Shown piece after piece: positions 12,681-23,279 of a stretch of DNA of 64,000 nucleotides. The notes under the pieces were generated by a model, which had not been told where the DNA came from, ran no database searches, and worked only from the letters and a program-made list of their open reading frames with translations. The first letter of the stretch is position 1. Every line of letters starts with the position of its first letter. This DNA is from Aliidiomarina indica. Lineage in GTDB: Bacteria > Pseudomonadota > Gammaproteobacteria > Enterobacterales > Alteromonadaceae. Location of the stretch: contig NZ_JACAVQ010000001.1 of the NCBI RefSeq assembly GCF_015354615.1, forward strand, positions 682,001 to 746,000, in the 5' to 3' direction. A program made the translations under genes and the position numbers.

Positions 12681-13397
12681 TTAAACTATGGGTTTTCCAA
12701 ATTTAGCTTCTTGCGCAGCGGCCCGCAGTGCTCGGCTCTGCAGGGGTTTATCCCCTAGGTGAGGCGCTAACGCTGCACGCATCACCTGGCGAAATAGGCG
12801 GTAACGTTGTGGTGTATCGATATCAAACTGGGCCATGGCAAGAATATCCTCGCCATACATACATAATCGATCCGCCATCAGCTCGGCTGTTTCCAGGAAA
12901 CCGGTGCCTGCCACATAAGTATATACGGCTTGGGCTTGAATGGGTTCACCTGCCCTCGCCTCATGGCTAAAGGAATCGAGCAAATCTAAGGCATTCAGCA
13001 ATTGCCATTCATAGCGCCTCAGCAGCAACGCCTCATCGACATCTTGATGCAATAACGTTAACGCTTGCTGATAAGCATCAAAAAGCCCTTGTACTTCGAG
13101 CTGCTCGCGGACAAGTCGTTGCAGCAGTTCATTCATGTACAAACCACTATAAACGCGCTCGCCTTGCAATGGAAAACTGCACTCTAGCTCCGCCTTGCGC
13201 AGGTTTTTTACCTCGCCACGGCCGCTTAACTCAAGCATGATCAAATTAAACGGTTGCAGTGTCGATCGCAGAGTACTCTTGCGACTTCGGGCATATTTGG
13301 AAACAACCCGAATACGACCATCGTGCTCGGTAAGCAAATCGAGCAATAAACCATGCTCTTGCCAGGGCCAACGATGCAGCACGAAGGCCCGTTGCAT
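12681..13397 (-). CDS. recO: DNA repair protein RecO
   Basis: RecO works with RecF and RecR to load RecA on SSB-coated gaps. The 238-residue product shows the N-terminal OB-fold region ([21 protein letters not shown]) followed by an all-helical C-terminal domain; the length fits the family (about 242). The start touches the era stop (overlap of one base), as in the rnc-era-recO operon of E. coli. A zinc-binding cysteine cluster is not seen, as is usual for gammaproteobacterial RecO. Confidence 0.94.
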   Translation of the reverse strand: MQRAFVLHRWPWQEHGLLLDLLTEHDGRIRVVSKYARSRKSTLRSTLQPFNLIMLELSGRGEVKNLRKAELECSFPLQGERVYSGLYMNELLQRLVREQLEVQGLFDAYQQALTLLHQDVDEALLLRRYEWQLLNALDLLDSFSHEARAGEPIQAQAVYTYVAGTGFLETAELMADRLCMYGEDILAMAQFDIDTPQRYRLFRQVMRAALAPHLGDKPLQSRALRAAAQEAKFGKPIV

Positions 13398-14305
13398 TAC
13401 TCTTCTCCGTAACCTAGGCTACGCAACGCACGTTCATCATCGGCCCAGCCCGATTTCACCTTTACCCAAAGCTGCAGGTTTACCCGTGCCGATAATAAAT
13501 GCTCTATATCTCGGCGCGCTTCCGCGCCTATAGTTTTCAGCTTGGAACCTTTGTTGCCAATCACCATCCGTTTTTGCCCTTCACGCTCTACCAGAATTAA
13601 GGCATGAATATGCACAACACCGTTGTCGCCTTGTTCATACTTCTCAATTTCCACCGTCGTTGAATAAGGCAGTTCTTCACCGGTATAACGCATCAATTTT
13701 TCACGCACTATTTCAGCGGCCATAAAGCGCACACTGCGATCCGTCACATAGTCGGCGGGATAAAAGTGAATACCGGGCTGCAAAAATTTACGCACAAGAG
13801 ATTTCAGCTTAGGCATTGATTCTGGCGATAGCGCTGTTAGCGGAAAAATATCCACAAAACCAAACTCAGCGTTTAAGCGCTGAATATGGGGCAATAACTC
13901 ACCCTTGTTTTTCACCTGATCAATTTTATTAATCACCAACATGGTGGGGCGATTTGCGCGTTTAATTTTGCCCAACACCATTTCGTCATCGTCGGTCCAA
14001 TGGGTCCCTTCAACCACGAAAAGTACCAGATCAACGTCACCAATTGAGGAGCTTGCTGCTCGATTCATTAAGCGGTTGATAGCGCGCTTTTCTTCCTTAT
14101 GTAATCCAGGTGTATCCACATAAATGGTTTGGTGCGGGCCTTCGGTATCAATACCGAGAATACGATGCCGTGTTGTTTGGGCTTTTTTCGAGGTAATACT
14201 TACTTTCTGGCCTAATAATTGATTAAGCAACGTAGATTTACCCACATTGGGGCGGCCTACGATGGCCACAAATCCGTTATAACTATCGGCCGTTGACTCA
14301 GTCAT
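13397..14305 (-). CDS. era: GTPase Era
   Basis: Era is an essential GTPase that binds the 3' end of 16S rRNA and helps mature the 30S subunit. The 302-residue protein carries the G1 loop [16 protein letters not shown] (residues 17-32), G3 DTPG, G4 NKID and a C-terminal KH domain with the [11 protein letters not shown] loop (near 250-260). It overlaps rnc by 4 bp, the classic rnc-era coupling. Confidence 0.98.
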   Translation of the reverse strand: MTESTADSYNGFVAIVGRPNVGKSTLLNQLLGQKVSITSKKAQTTRHRILGIDTEGPHQTIYVDTPGLHKEEKRAINRLMNRAASSSIGDVDLVLFVVEGTHWTDDDEMVLGKIKRANRPTMLVINKIDQVKNKGELLPHIQRLNAEFGFVDIFPLTALSPESMPKLKSLVRKFLQPGIHFYPADYVTDRSVRFMAAEIVREKLMRYTGEELPYSTTVEIEKYEQGDNGVVHIHALILVEREGQKRMVIGNKGSKLKTIGAEARRDIEHLLSARVNLQLWVKVKSGWADDERALRSLGYGEE

Positions 14306-15009
14306 GATAACTCCTTGCTATCGGTTTGTTCCGCTAGCAATTCAATGGTTTGGGCTGCAGCAGCTTGCTCAGCTTTGCGACGGCTGGTACCGGTGGCTAA
14401 CACCGGTTCGTCCAGCAACTCGATACTGCAGCGCACGGTGAATTTTTGATTATGAGCCTGCCCTTCAGTGCGCTCCACTTCATAAACAGGCAACGCACAT
14501 TGGCGGCCTTGCAAAAATTCCTGTAAACGGGTTTTCGGGTCTTTCTGGTTATCTCCCGGTTGAATATCTTTCAATCGGGGTTGAAACCATTGACGAACCA
14601 TTTCTTGGGCGGTTTCCATATTACTGTCGAGGAAAATGGCACCGATAATCGCTTCAACCGTGTCCGAAAGAATAGATTCGCGACGATGGCCGCCACTCTT
14701 CATTTCCCCGGGACCGAGAATAAGAAATTCGCCGAGATCGAATTGGCGGGCAATTTTCGCCAACATGGGACCACACACGAGGGTTGCCCGCATCCGGCTT
14801 AAATCGCCTTCCGCTGCCTTTGGGAACTGATGATAAAGCGCTTCTGCAATAACCACGCTTAGAATTGAATCGCCGAGAAACTCCAAACGCTCATAATGGG
14901 CATTTGATGCACTACGATGGGTCAGCGCCTGTTGCAAATACCCAATATCATTAAAGCTATACCCAATCCGACGTTCCAGTTGGCGACGCTGTGGTTCGGT
15001 CAAGCTCAC
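14302..15009 (-). CDS. rnc: Ribonuclease III
   Basis: RNase III cleaves double-stranded RNA, including the rRNA precursor. The 235-residue enzyme has the catalytic signature [13 protein letters not shown] (about residues 39-51), the second acidic cluster [14 protein letters not shown] near 115-128, and a C-terminal double-stranded RNA-binding domain ending in [14 protein letters not shown]. It overlaps lepB upstream and era downstream by 4 bp each. In E. coli RNase III cleaves its own leader; no comparable leader hairpin is obvious here, since lepB immediately precedes it. Confidence 0.98.
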   Translation of the reverse strand: MSLTEPQRRQLERRIGYSFNDIGYLQQALTHRSASNAHYERLEFLGDSILSVVIAEALYHQFPKAAEGDLSRMRATLVCGPMLAKIARQFDLGEFLILGPGEMKSGGHRRESILSDTVEAIIGAIFLDSNMETAQEMVRQWFQPRLKDIQPGDNQKDPKTRLQEFLQGRQCALPVYEVERTEGQAHNQKFTVRCSIELLDEPVLATGTSRRKAEQAAAAQTIELLAEQTDSKELS

Positions 15010-15899
15010 TCAATTCTCCCTAAACGATCAAAACGAACTCGGGTTGGCACCCAATTGGGTAGCCAACTATCAGGATCCCGTTCAAACTCCAGACTCAACC
15101 AAACAAATACAGCGCGGCCAACCAATAGATCTTCGTGAACAAAACCCCAATAACGGCTATCCAGACTATTGTCACGGTTATCGCCAACAAAGAAATAATG
15201 CCCTTCAGGCACATCCCATGCTAAGTCATGATTCATAACGTTTCGGCCTGGATCCACGAGAATATCGTAATGACGTTCATCGACTTCTTCAGTAAATCGG
15301 CGTAACGGTAACTGATTCCGATAAAAATCAGCATTTGGCTGCTCGCTTTGAACAATTTTTTTCGGTTCCACGCCATCGCAGTCGGGAGCGCAGCTAGCAT
15401 AAATATAGAATGCTTTGTCACTATACACCACGCGATCACCAGGCAACCCGATCACTCGTTTAATATAGTCTACATCCGGCTCTACCGGATATTTAAACAC
15501 GGCTATTTCACCCCGATTAGGGCGGCCAGTTCGCAAAAATTCATGACGGGTAACTGGTTCGCGCAAGCCATAGCGGAACTTCTCCACCATTATAAAATCG
15601 CCCACCAACAAGGTCGGCATCATGGATCCTGATGGAATTCGGAAAGGCTCGTAAATAAACGAACGCAACACCAAGATAACCAGCAATACTGGAAATGCTG
15701 CTTGTGAGAAGTCAGCGAGGGCCGATTGCGGGGCCAGGTGTTGGGCTTGCTCAGGATTGAGTTTTAATCCACTTTTCGCTTCTGCTTCAGCAATTTTAGC
15801 TTGGCGTTTTGGTTTCCATACCCAATGATCGATCGCCCAAATGATGCCGGTGATCAGCGTGCCGAAAACCAGCAACAATGAGAAATAATACGTCGTCAT
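15006..15899 (-). CDS. lepB: Signal peptidase I
   Basis: LepB removes signal peptides from exported proteins at the outer face of the inner membrane. The 297-residue protein has two N-terminal membrane helices (about residues 4-23 and 69-84), the catalytic Ser92 in [14 protein letters not shown], the general-base Lys in [13 protein letters not shown], and the box [16 protein letters not shown] towards the C terminus. A cysteine pair in the periplasmic beta domain (ASCAPDCDG) is also present. It sits between lepA and rnc as in E. coli. Confidence 0.97.
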   Translation of the reverse strand: MTTYYFSLLLVFGTLITGIIWAIDHWVWKPKRQAKIAEAEAKSGLKLNPEQAQHLAPQSALADFSQAAFPVLLVILVLRSFIYEPFRIPSGSMMPTLLVGDFIMVEKFRYGLREPVTRHEFLRTGRPNRGEIAVFKYPVEPDVDYIKRVIGLPGDRVVYSDKAFYIYASCAPDCDGVEPKKIVQSEQPNADFYRNQLPLRRFTEEVDERHYDILVDPGRNVMNHDLAWDVPEGHYFFVGDNRDNSLDSRYWGFVHEDLLVGRAVFVWLSLEFERDPDSWLPNWVPTRVRFDRLGRIE

Positions 15900-15927
15900 G
15901 CGTGCATCCTGTTGAGTTGTTCATATA

Positions 15928-15950
15928 TGGCGTAGGAACAGCCTACGCCA
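15928..15950 (-). other. Perfect inverted repeat between lepA and lepB
   Basis: A 9-bp perfect stem (TGGCGTAGG/CCTACGCCA) with a 5-base loop lies in the 57 bp between the lepA stop and the lepB start. No run of T follows on either strand, so it does not look like an intrinsic terminator. It could act as an RNA-processing or mRNA-stability hairpin within the lepA-lepB transcript, but this is inference. Confidence 0.5.
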
Positions 15951-15956
15951 CATGAT

Positions 15957-17774
15957 TTACTTCCCGGTGCGTAAAACAGCGAGGAATGCCTCTTGTGGCA
16001 CTTCCACGTTACCTAGCTGCTTCATGCGTTTCTTACCTTCCTTTTGCTTCTGCAGCAGCTTTTTCTTTCGGCTAACATCGCCACCGTAACATTTCGCTGT
16101 TACGTTTTTCCGAAGCTGTTTTACGGTGCTGCGCGCAATCACGTGATTGCCAATCGTGGCTTGAATTGCGATATCAAACATTTGCCGTGGAATAAGCTCG
16201 CGCATTTTATCCACCACTTCACGCCCACGGTATTGGGCCTGACTGCGGTGTAAGATCATCGCCAACGCATCAACACGTTCAGCATTGATGAGAATATCGA
16301 CCCGCACCATATCTGACTCATCGAAGCGCTTAAAGCTGTAATCGAGTGACGCATAGCCACGACTGGTAGATTTCAAACGGTCGAAGAAATCCATCACCAC
16401 TTCAGCCATGGGTAATTCGTAAGTGAGCGCCACTTGTTTACCATGATAAACCATGTTGGTTTGCACACCCCGTTTTTCGATACACAAGGTGATAACATTC
16501 CCCACATGTTCTTGTGGCACTAGAATATTGGCCTCAACAATTGGCTCATAAATCGTTTCAATCTCATTGACCGGCGGCAAAGCTGCGGGGTTATCAACCA
16601 TTCGCACTTCACCTTTAGTGGTTTCAACTTTATAAACCACGGTTGGCGCCGTTGTGATCAAATCAATGTCATATTCCCGCTCCAAGCGTTCTTGGATAAT
16701 CTCCATGTGGAGCATACCAAGGAAGCCGCAACGGAAGCCAAAACCAAGTGCCCCGGAATTTTCCGGTTCAAAGAACAACGAAGCATCATTTAAGCTAAGT
16801 TTATCAAGGGCATCACGGAAACTTTCATAATCGTCAGACGAGATCGGGAACATGCCCGCATAAACTTGCGGTTTAACCCGTTTAAAGCCAGGTAACGGCG
16901 ATGTCGCACCCGCTTTTGCGTGTGTCAAAGTATCCCCGACGGGCGCGCCATGAATGTCTTTAATACCCGCAATCACGTAGCCCACTTCGCCTGCCCGCAA
17001 CACGCCTGTTTCCAAAGGTTTGGGCGTAAACACACCCACTTTATCAACAATATGGTCATGACCGGTCGACATAACTTTCATTTTCTCACCAGTGCGCAGT
17101 ACACCTTTCTTGATTCGTACCAAGGAGACCACACCCTGATAATTGTCAAACCAAGAGTCGATAATTAGCGCTTGCAGAGGCGATGCATCATCCGCTTCAT
17201 CTTTCGGTGAAGGGATTTGCTTGACGATGCGTTCAAGAACTTCATCAATACCAATGCCGGTTTTCGCAGAACAACGCACCGCGTCTATCGCCTGAAGGCC
17301 CACGATATCTTCGATTTCCTGAGCAACACGTTCAGGTTCCGCTTGCGGCAAATCAATTTTGTTTAAAATCGGAACGACTTCGAGGTCCATATCAATGGCG
17401 GTATAACAATTTGCTAGGGTTTGCGCTTCTACCCCTTGCGCCGCATCTACCACTAACAACGCCCCTTCACAACCGGCTAAGCTGCGGGATACTTCGTATG
17501 AGAAATCCACGTGACCTGGGGTATCAATGAAATTTAGCTGATAACGCTCGCCATCTTGCGCCGTGTAATAAAGCGTTACACTTTGAGCCTTAATGGTAAT
17601 ACCGCGCTCACGCTCAATATCCATTGAGTCAAGTACTTGCTCCGCCATTTCCCGTTCAGTTAGGCCACCACAAACCTGAATTAACCGATCCGATAGCGTC
17701 GATTTCCCATGATCGATATGGGCAATAATTGAAAAGTTGCGAATATTCTTTTTGGGAATGCCAGTTTGGCTCAT
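15957..17774 (-). CDS. lepA: Elongation factor 4 (LepA)
   Basis: LepA is a ribosome-associated GTPase of the EF-G family, implicated in initiation and 30S assembly and named back-translocase. The protein shows G1 [15 protein letters not shown]2 [13 protein letters not shown]3 DTPGHVDF and G4 NKIDLP, then EF-G-like domains and the LepA-specific C-terminal domain ([22 protein letters not shown]). The ATG at 17774 (MSQTGIPKK) is preferred over a GTG at 17780 because a GAGG Shine-Dalgarno sequence lies 5 bases upstream. That gives 605 residues, close to the usual 599. Confidence 0.97.
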   Translation of the reverse strand: MSQTGIPKKNIRNFSIIAHIDHGKSTLSDRLIQVCGGLTEREMAEQVLDSMDIERERGITIKAQSVTLYYTAQDGERYQLNFIDTPGHVDFSYEVSRSLAGCEGALLVVDAAQGVEAQTLANCYTAIDMDLEVVPILNKIDLPQAEPERVAQEIEDIVGLQAIDAVRCSAKTGIGIDEVLERIVKQIPSPKDEADDASPLQALIIDSWFDNYQGVVSLVRIKKGVLRTGEKMKVMSTGHDHIVDKVGVFTPKPLETGVLRAGEVGYVIAGIKDIHGAPVGDTLTHAKAGATSPLPGFKRVKPQVYAGMFPISSDDYESFRDALDKLSLNDASLFFEPENSGALGFGFRCGFLGMLHMEIIQERLEREYDIDLITTAPTVVYKVETTKGEVRMVDNPAALPPVNEIETIYEPIVEANILVPQEHVGNVITLCIEKRGVQTNMVYHGKQVALTYELPMAEVVMDFFDRLKSTSRGYASLDYSFKRFDESDMVRVDILINAERVDALAMILHRSQAQYRGREVVDKMRELIPRQMFDIAIQATIGNHVIARSTVKQLRKNVTAKCYGGDVSRKKKLLQKQKEGKKRMKQLGNVEVPQEAFLAVLRTGK

Positions 17775-17864
17775 GAACACCTCAATATGCGACTCGTCTC
17801 ACCGAGCCGACTCCATTACAGCATGTATGGCGGGAATTTTACTTACTTTTGGGCTGACAAACAA

Positions 17865-18341
17865 TCAACCATCGCTGCGGGAGTGGTTAGGTTCTGCAGA
17901 AGAGAGCGTTTCTGCGGCAACAACATTCACTTGAATCAGCTTGCGGACGCGAATATCGCGTATTTTCAGCCATTGCTTTAAAACAAAAAAACTTAATGCA
18001 AACGCAGAAAACCCAAGCAAAATACTGACGCCTTCGCTTCCAAGAAGACTATTTCCGAGCCAAGCGCCGATGAAAAGCGCAATGAGAGGAACCAGATACA
18101 GTAACAACGAGAAACGCACCATCACCTGTTCAGGTAACAGAATTTCCACGCTATCACCTAAATTTGGGACTTTCTCCATCCATATGGACAAGGTTCCTTG
18201 GCGGGTAGGAAACGCTTTCGACAATAATCCGGCACCGCAATGGTTCTGTTGCTGACAACCACCACATCCCTGCTTTAGCTGCGTGGCGACAGTTACCGCA
18301 TGACCGTCAATGTCAATTACTTCACCCAACTCACGAATCAT
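17865..18341 (-). CDS. rseC: SoxR-reducing/sigma-E regulator protein RseC
   Basis: RseC is an inner-membrane protein encoded with rpoE-rseAB; in E. coli it has a mild positive effect on sigma-E and participates in SoxR reduction. The 158-residue product has the conserved cysteine cluster CGGCQQQNHCG (about residues 26-36) and two membrane helices near 78-98 and 103-122. The family name is well supported, while the precise role is weakly understood. It ends the rpoE-rseA-rseB-rseC operon, 90 bp before lepA. Confidence 0.95.
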   Translation of the reverse strand: MIRELGEVIDIDGHAVTVATQLKQGCGGCQQQNHCGAGLLSKAFPTRQGTLSIWMEKVPNLGDSVEILLPEQVMVRFSLLLYLVPLIALFIGAWLGNSLLGSEGVSILLGFSAFALSFFVLKQWLKIRDIRVRKLIQVNVVAAETLSSAEPNHSRSDG

Positions 18342-18364
18342 GACAGAAGCATTCCAAATAGACC

Positions 18365-19381
18365 TTAGCGGGTAACAGATGCCGCGATGCGTTGTAGGGT
18401 TTCCATCGGAAGTCGGCCTACCACAGTAACACTAAAATCGCGGTGACGATGAGTATACAGAGACTCTAACCCTTCATATTGAATCGACGTAGCTGCACGC
18501 GGATCTTGCGATACATACACCGAAACCCGTGTTAGACCATCCGAATAAAGAAAATAGTCCGCCGCAATGCCAGTCATCGGCAGGCTATGATGGTTGGAGC
18601 GTACTTGATGAAACCCTTCGGGTAACCAGGTTTGTTGCCAATCATGCTCGATACGGGTATCTACATTCGGATCTTTAATTAATGGCGGCATTGGCGAGTT
18701 ATGCATTTGCATCAAATCAGCGGCTACCTCAGGGGTGATCTCCAACGAGGTTAACTGGACCAGTTCAAGTATATCGCCATTTGGAGAAACCGTTGCCAAA
18801 CGCAATAGCATGCCAGACGCCCGATCCAGCCATAGCGAATAGCTAAAGCGCTGCTGATCACGGGGAATTAAACGCACATGTTTTGCGGGACGATCAAGCA
18901 CTCGACCACCGCCCATGGCGACGGCACTGTAAGAAGGTTCGATCTCCGCATACGACTCGTAAAAGGCACTCGGGATAGGGCCAAACAGCGCACGTGATTG
19001 CATGCTGTATGGAGAAATCATCGGATGGAAATAGGAAACTTGCTGGTTTTGCCGAACTAAATAGGAGTCGGGACCATTTAAACTGTATAACAGTTCAAGT
19101 TCAGTCCCCTCTTCGGTACGCCCGTGCAGCCAACTAAAAAGCTCTACTCGCTGTCCTTGAACTTGCACCATTGACGCATTAAAGTTTTCATTGCGCAGGG
19201 CTTGTTGCATACGATTAAACCAAGCAACACCGTCTCGAATTTGTTGCTCGGTCACGGTCTGTGGAGCCGATTGCGTGGTTTCAGCCTGCTGCCCTACGCC
19301 ATCCCGTGCCGCATTGGCGGGCGAGGCTCCTAACCATGCCAGTACCACAATTGCTAGCATAGCATTACTGACTCGCATCAT
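18365..19381 (-). CDS. rseB: Sigma-E regulatory protein RseB
   Basis: RseB is a periplasmic protein that binds RseA and shields it from the DegS protease until it senses lipopolysaccharide or lipoprotein intermediates. The 338-residue product has a signal peptide (cleavage expected after SPANA, about residue 24) and the MucB/RseB N-terminal lipoprotein-like fold, followed by the C-terminal domain with LPEGFHQVRSN. The start could be Met1 or Met2. It follows rseA by 12 bp. Confidence 0.95.
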   Translation of the reverse strand: MMRVSNAMLAIVVLAWLGASPANAARDGVGQQAETTQSAPQTVTEQQIRDGVAWFNRMQQALRNENFNASMVQVQGQRVELFSWLHGRTEEGTELELLYSLNGPDSYLVRQNQQVSYFHPMISPYSMQSRALFGPIPSAFYESYAEIEPSYSAVAMGGGRVLDRPAKHVRLIPRDQQRFSYSLWLDRASGMLLRLATVSPNGDILELVQLTSLEITPEVAADLMQMHNSPMPPLIKDPNVDTRIEHDWQQTWLPEGFHQVRSNHHSLPMTGIAADYFLYSDGLTRVSVYVSQDPRAATSIQYEGLESLYTHRHRDFSVTVVGRLPMETLQRIAASVTR

Positions 19382-19393
19382 TCCGTATTCCTA

Positions 19394-20011
19394 CTACTGA
19401 GAATCAGGCTCCGGTTGCTCCGGAGTTACTTCAGCTTCCGCTTCTAAAGTCGCCACTTCTTGCTGCTGACTGAGTTGCAACTGTTGTTGATGATCCATCA
19501 TAAAAGACTGCAATAAACGACGCTCAACGCCCACGTCCATTTGCTCCGAAGGTGTATGTACGGTGTTAAAACTCACCGGATTTACAACCCCACCGATAGG
19601 CATGGTTTCCAAGGTGGAAACAGAGCGCCCTTGCGGTGCCGGATTGGTTACTTCTGTTGGTGCTTGCAACTGTTGCACGGAAATCACAGTAACTACCGCA
19701 ACACTTGCAGCAACAGCCATACTCGCAGCTGGGCGCATCCAACCAGAGCGTTGCAACCAACGTTGCAGCCCAGCGAGCGCAGATACTTTAGCAGGCGCTA
19801 GTACCGGTGATTTTGCAACCTCAGCGGCCACGGCTGCTGATATATCGAAACGATGGCCAGCGATGGCATCGCCACGCACAACCGCACTTGCTAGTTGATA
19901 GCGGAACCAACGTTCACGATGGCTTGCGTTTTCCACCAGGGCCTGCATCGTTTCTTGGTCTTGCTCACCATCCACGAGTGCCGACAGTTTTTCATTCTGG
20001 TGTTCTGTCAT
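19394..20011 (-). CDS. rseA: Anti-sigma-E factor RseA
   Basis: RseA holds sigma-E at the membrane and is destroyed stepwise by DegS and RseP when outer-membrane assembly fails. The 205-residue product has the N-terminal anti-sigma domain (KLSALVDGEQDQETMQAL, residues 8-25), a single membrane helix around residues 98-113 (ASMAVAASVAVVTVISV), and a periplasmic tail rich in Q and E (LQLSQQQEVATLEAE). It lies 21 bp after rpoE. The site-2 protease RseP that cleaves it is encoded in the same window at 39.8-41.2 kb. Confidence 0.95.
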   Translation of the reverse strand: MTEHQNEKLSALVDGEQDQETMQALVENASHRERWFRYQLASAVVRGDAIAGHRFDISAAVAAEVAKSPVLAPAKVSALAGLQRWLQRSGWMRPAASMAVAASVAVVTVISVQQLQAPTEVTNPAPQGRSVSTLETMPIGGVVNPVSFNTVHTPSEQMDVGVERRLLQSFMMDHQQQLQLSQQQEVATLEAEAEVTPEQPEPDSQ

Positions 20012-20032
20012 CAGAGTGTATCCTTTGTTAGC

Positions 20033-20614
20033 CTAATTTTGTTCCAGCAACGGTTGTAGCACTTTATCAATCGCTTCCCGAGCTCGGAAAATCCGAGACC
20101 GCACTGTTCCAATTGGACAATCCATCGTTTGCGCAATTTCTTCATAGCCCATTCCATCGAGCTCGCGCAGCGTAATTGCCTGCTTTAAATCATCAGGTAA
20201 ACCATCAATCACATCCATCACGGTTTGCCTGATTTCCTCGGACAACAACAGGTGCTCCGGTGAAGCAATATCCTTCAGACCATGTCCATTATCTAAAAAT
20301 TCCGCATCTTGTGCGTCAATGTCTGAAGACGGTGGTTTTCGTCCTTTCGACACCAAATAATTTTTCGCAGTATTCACTGCGATTCGGTACAACCACGTAT
20401 AAAACGCACTATCGCCTCGAAAGTTAGGTAAGGCTCGATACGCTTTTATAAATGCTTCTTGCGCAACATCCGGCACATCGCCCGGATGTTTTACATAACG
20501 TGCAACGAGGCTCATTATTTTGTGCTGATATTTCTTGACCAACACATCAAATGCTCTTTGATCGCCGCGCTGTACACGCTCTACCAGCTCTTGATCAATT
20601 TCCTGTTCGCTCAT
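20033..20614 (-). CDS. rpoE: RNA polymerase sigma-E factor (extracytoplasmic stress)
   Basis: RpoE directs transcription of envelope-stress genes such as bamA, skp and lpx in E. coli. The 193-residue product carries region 2 (FDVLVKKYQHKIMSLV, then DVAQEAFIKAYRALPNF) and region 4 (ELDGMGYEEIAQTMDCPIG) with the recognition helix GTVRSRIFRAREAI. It heads the rpoE-rseABC operon and is transcribed divergently from nadB, a very conserved arrangement. A sigma-E-like promoter is found about 70-100 bp upstream, suggesting autoregulation. Confidence 0.98.
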   Translation of the reverse strand: MSEQEIDQELVERVQRGDQRAFDVLVKKYQHKIMSLVARYVKHPGDVPDVAQEAFIKAYRALPNFRGDSAFYTWLYRIAVNTAKNYLVSKGRKPPSSDIDAQDAEFLDNGHGLKDIASPEHLLLSEEIRQTVMDVIDGLPDDLKQAITLRELDGMGYEEIAQTMDCPIGTVRSRIFRAREAIDKVLQPLLEQN

Positions 20615-20684
20615 TCGAGCCCACTCTCTGTTATAACCCTGTCCATGACTCTTTTGCTTTGGGCCCGCATGTTCTCTCTAGTAG

Positions 20685-20711
20685 CTAGACCAATGGTTTT
20701 GGAAAAAGTTC
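20685..20711 (-). promoter_or_regulatory. Candidate sigma-E promoter of rpoE-rseABC
   Basis: On the minus strand the sequence GAACTT (20711-20706) is followed by exactly 16 bases and TCTAG (20689-20685). The E. coli sigma-E consensus is GGAACTT, a 15-17 base spacer, then TCTGA/TCAAA, so both boxes and the spacing fit. It lies 71 bp before the rpoE ATG, the place where sigma-E autoregulation occurs in E. coli. Confidence 0.7.
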
Positions 20712-20771
20712 GCAAATTAGTTCATAACAACGGTAAAATTCAATGTATTAACCCAACAACGATAAAATAAC

Positions 20772-22394
20772 ATGACTTCTGACGCCACGATTTCCTGCGA
20801 CGTTTTGATTATCGGCAGCGGTGCTGCCGGGCTATCGCTAGCATTGCAGCTGGCTAAATCTTATCAAGTCATCGTCTTGAGTAAAGGTCCTCTTGCTGAG
20901 GGATCCACCTATTACGCACAAGGCGGCATAGCCGCAGTATTTGATGAGAATGATAGCATTGAATCTCATGTAGCCGATACTTTGGTGGCTGGTGGAGGCC
21001 TTTGTGACGAACAAGTTGTTCGTTATACAGCAGAACGCGCAAAGGAAAGTTTACAGTGGTTAATTGAACTCGGCGTCGCTTTCGATCAAGAGTCTGACCC
21101 CGAGGGCAACACTCGGTTTCACTTAACCCGCGAAGGCGGACATTCCCACCGTCGTATTTTGCATGCTGCGGATGCCACCGGGCGCGCCGTGCAGAGCACC
21201 CTCACCTCACAAGCGCTTAATCACCCAAATATTAAAGTACTCGAGTACACCAATGCGATAGATTTAATTACGCAGTCGGAACATCACGAACTTCGCTGTG
21301 TAGGTGCCTACGTTTGGAGCTTGAATCATCAACATGTACTCACCATCAGCGCCAAGTTTACTGCCTTGTGCACCGGGGGTGCGAGCAAGGTATATCAATA
21401 TACATCAAATCCAGACGTTGCCAGTGGCGATGGTATTGCCATGGCCTGGCGCGCCGGATGCCGCGTAGCCAACATGGAGTTTAATCAATTTCATCCGACC
21501 TGCTTGTTTCATCCCAATGCTCACAACTTCTTGCTGACAGAAGCACTAAGGGGCGAAGGCGCTCATTTGAAACGTCCCGACGGTAGTCGTTTTATGCCCG
21601 AGTTTCATGAGTTAGCAGAGCTGGCACCACGCGATGTTGTTGCCCGCGCCATTGATTATGAGATGAAGCGACTTGGTGCAGATTGCATGTACCTCGATAT
21701 TTCCCACCAACCGGCAGATTTCGTGCGGCAACATTTCCCAACCATTTATGAGAAATGTTTAAGCTTGGGCATTGATATTACCCAAGAACCCATGCCTATC
21801 GTGCCAGCGGCTCATTACACCTGTGGTGGTGTGATGACGAATCTCGATGCTCGCACCGACGTTGCCGGTCTGTATGCCATTGGCGAAGTTGCCTATACCG
21901 GATTGCACGGTGCCAATCGAATGGCCAGTAATTCCCTGCTTGAATGCGTTGTATTTGCTCGCGCCGCAGCGGCCGATATGACGAAACACATGGCTGCGGT
22001 TACACTCACAACCGCCATTCGGCCATGGGATGAAAGTAAGGTGACTGATTCCGATGAGGAAGTCATCATTCAGCACAACTGGCATGAACTGCGGCTATTT
22101 ATGTGGGATTACGTGGGTATTGTGCGCACCACGAAACGACTGGAGCGTGCCCTTCGCCGCGTTGAGCTTTTGCAGCAAGAAATTCATGAGTATTACGCCA
22201 ATTTCAGGGTGACTAGCAATTTACTGGAATTGCGTAACTTGGCTCAGGTTGCGCAGCTTATTATCCAAAGCGCTATTCAGCGCAAAGAAAGCCGAGGGTT
22301 GCACTACACCTTAGACTACCCAGAACCATTATCGCAGTCGCTACCGACCATTCTTACGCCCAAGCGCTATCCCGGCAGCAAGGAAGATCAGTAA
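20772..22394 (+). CDS. nadB: L-aspartate oxidase
   Basis: NadB oxidises L-aspartate to iminoaspartate, the first step of NAD synthesis. The 540-residue flavoprotein has the Rossmann FAD motif [18 protein letters not shown] (about residues 11-28), the [12 protein letters not shown] substrate loop, the [20 protein letters not shown]-binding motif near residue 380, and the helical C-terminal cap. It diverges from rpoE, as in E. coli. Its last 7 bp overlap the convergent ygfX gene, leaving no room for a dedicated terminator. Confidence 0.97.
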   Translation: MTSDATISCDVLIIGSGAAGLSLALQLAKSYQVIVLSKGPLAEGSTYYAQGGIAAVFDENDSIESHVADTLVAGGGLCDEQVVRYTAERAKESLQWLIELGVAFDQESDPEGNTRFHLTREGGHSHRRILHAADATGRAVQSTLTSQALNHPNIKVLEYTNAIDLITQSEHHELRCVGAYVWSLNHQHVLTISAKFTALCTGGASKVYQYTSNPDVASGDGIAMAWRAGCRVANMEFNQFHPTCLFHPNAHNFLLTEALRGEGAHLKRPDGSRFMPEFHELAELAPRDVVARAIDYEMKRLGADCMYLDISHQPADFVRQHFPTIYEKCLSLGIDITQEPMPIVPAAHYTCGGVMTNLDARTDVAGLYAIGEVAYTGLHGANRMASNSLLECVVFARAAAADMTKHMAAVTLTTAIRPWDESKVTDSDEEVIIQHNWHELRLFMWDYVGIVRTTKRLERALRRVELLQQEIHEYYANFRVTSNLLELRNLAQVAQLIIQSAIQRKESRGLHYTLDYPEPLSQSLPTILTPKRYPGSKEDQ

Positions 22395-22819
22395 CGGCTT
22401 ATCGCAGTGGGTTGCTGTCGACAATGGCATACAATCCGGCAAAAGCGCGTCCACGAATCTGGATCGCATTGATCAGCCCAGCGCCATAACCATAGCGGCG
22501 CTGGGGCTCCCTTGTCGCTATCATTGCTCACCTGCTGTATCCGACAAATGCACAATCCCGGCAATAAAATAAAGGGAGTCACTAAGGCTATTTCCTGATC
22601 CGCATAATCGAAGCCCACTCCTCGCTCGTTTAGCCAAACAGGATTGCGCAGATCTGCACTCGGAGATGGGATAAGCCAATTTATGGCGAGCATCAAGGCG
22701 ATAAGGCTTAGTAACCACCACACGTGCGGATCAATTCCCGCCCAGATCAGCAAAGCAAAGAGCAAAACCCAGCGGAAGCGTCGCAGCTTGAATGCAATTT
22801 TAGACGGCCGCCAATCCAT
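22388..22819 (-). CDS. ygfX: YgfX/CptA-type membrane protein
   Basis: This is the small membrane partner encoded downstream of sdhE. In E. coli YgfX (CptA) was proposed as a toxin that affects MreB/FtsZ, though a role linked to SdhE is also possible. The 143-residue product has two adjacent hydrophobic segments (about residues 18-32 and 34-46, from FALLIWAGI to [10 protein letters not shown]) followed by a soluble domain. The ATG at 22819 has an AGGG sequence 7 bases upstream; an ATG at 22837 in the same frame lacks one. Sequence conservation in this family is low, so the name depends partly on the neighbour sdhE. Confidence 0.8.
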   Translation of the reverse strand: MDWRPSKIAFKLRRFRWVLLFALLIWAGIDPHVWWLLSLIALMLAINWLIPSPSADLRNPVWLNERGVGFDYADQEIALVTPFILLPGLCICRIQQVSNDSDKGAPAPLWLWRWADQCDPDSWTRFCRIVCHCRQQPTAISRY

Positions 22820-22844
22820 GGAATAGCCCTGATTCATTGCACTA

Positions 22845-23117
22845 CTAGACTTTCACCCGGCGTAACATCAGCGCAACCATATCTGCCAGTTCCGGGTCAG
22901 GACATGAGGTATGCCCCATAAACCACGCAAATAAGTCTGGATCGTCACAGGTTAAAAGCCGCCGAAAAACAGCTTGCTGCTCTGGCGTGAGGTCATCGTA
23001 GGCCTCTTCCACAAAAGGTGCGAATAAAACGTCGAGTTCTAACATGCCGCGACGACATGCCCAGCGCATGCGACGCTTATCTTTCAACGCATCTTCAGAC
23101 TGCTTTAGAAAATCCAC
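22845..23117 (-). CDS. sdhE: Succinate dehydrogenase flavinylation factor SdhE
   Basis: SdhE helps attach FAD covalently to SdhA and FrdA. The 90-residue product has the essential RGMLELD motif (RRGMLELDVLF, near residues 22-32), and the family region ADMVALMLRRVK at the end. The adjacent gene ygfX is the usual partner, sometimes described as the CptAB toxin-antitoxin pair. It is divergent from ygfZ. Confidence 0.96.
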   Translation of the reverse strand: MDFLKQSEDALKDKRRMRWACRRGMLELDVLFAPFVEEAYDDLTPEQQAVFRRLLTCDDPDLFAWFMGHTSCPDPELADMVALMLRRVKV

Positions 23118-23279
23118 GGTTTACCTCTTTATGCTCTTAAAATACCGGCTGAATTGTATCAGTTCTCGTCGAACTTCCCTATATTTTAACGACACAGTCA
23201 GCTACCAGTGCTTGAAATACGCAATCGCCGCCACCATAGTTGCAGCATTGAACCGTTGTTTTTCGAAAAGGAAGGTCAC

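Noticed and set aside
22388-23117. ygfX-sdhE as a toxin-antitoxin defence module
   Set aside because: The pair is a conserved core gene pair; SdhE is better established as a flavinylation factor, and nothing here suggests a mobile defence system.
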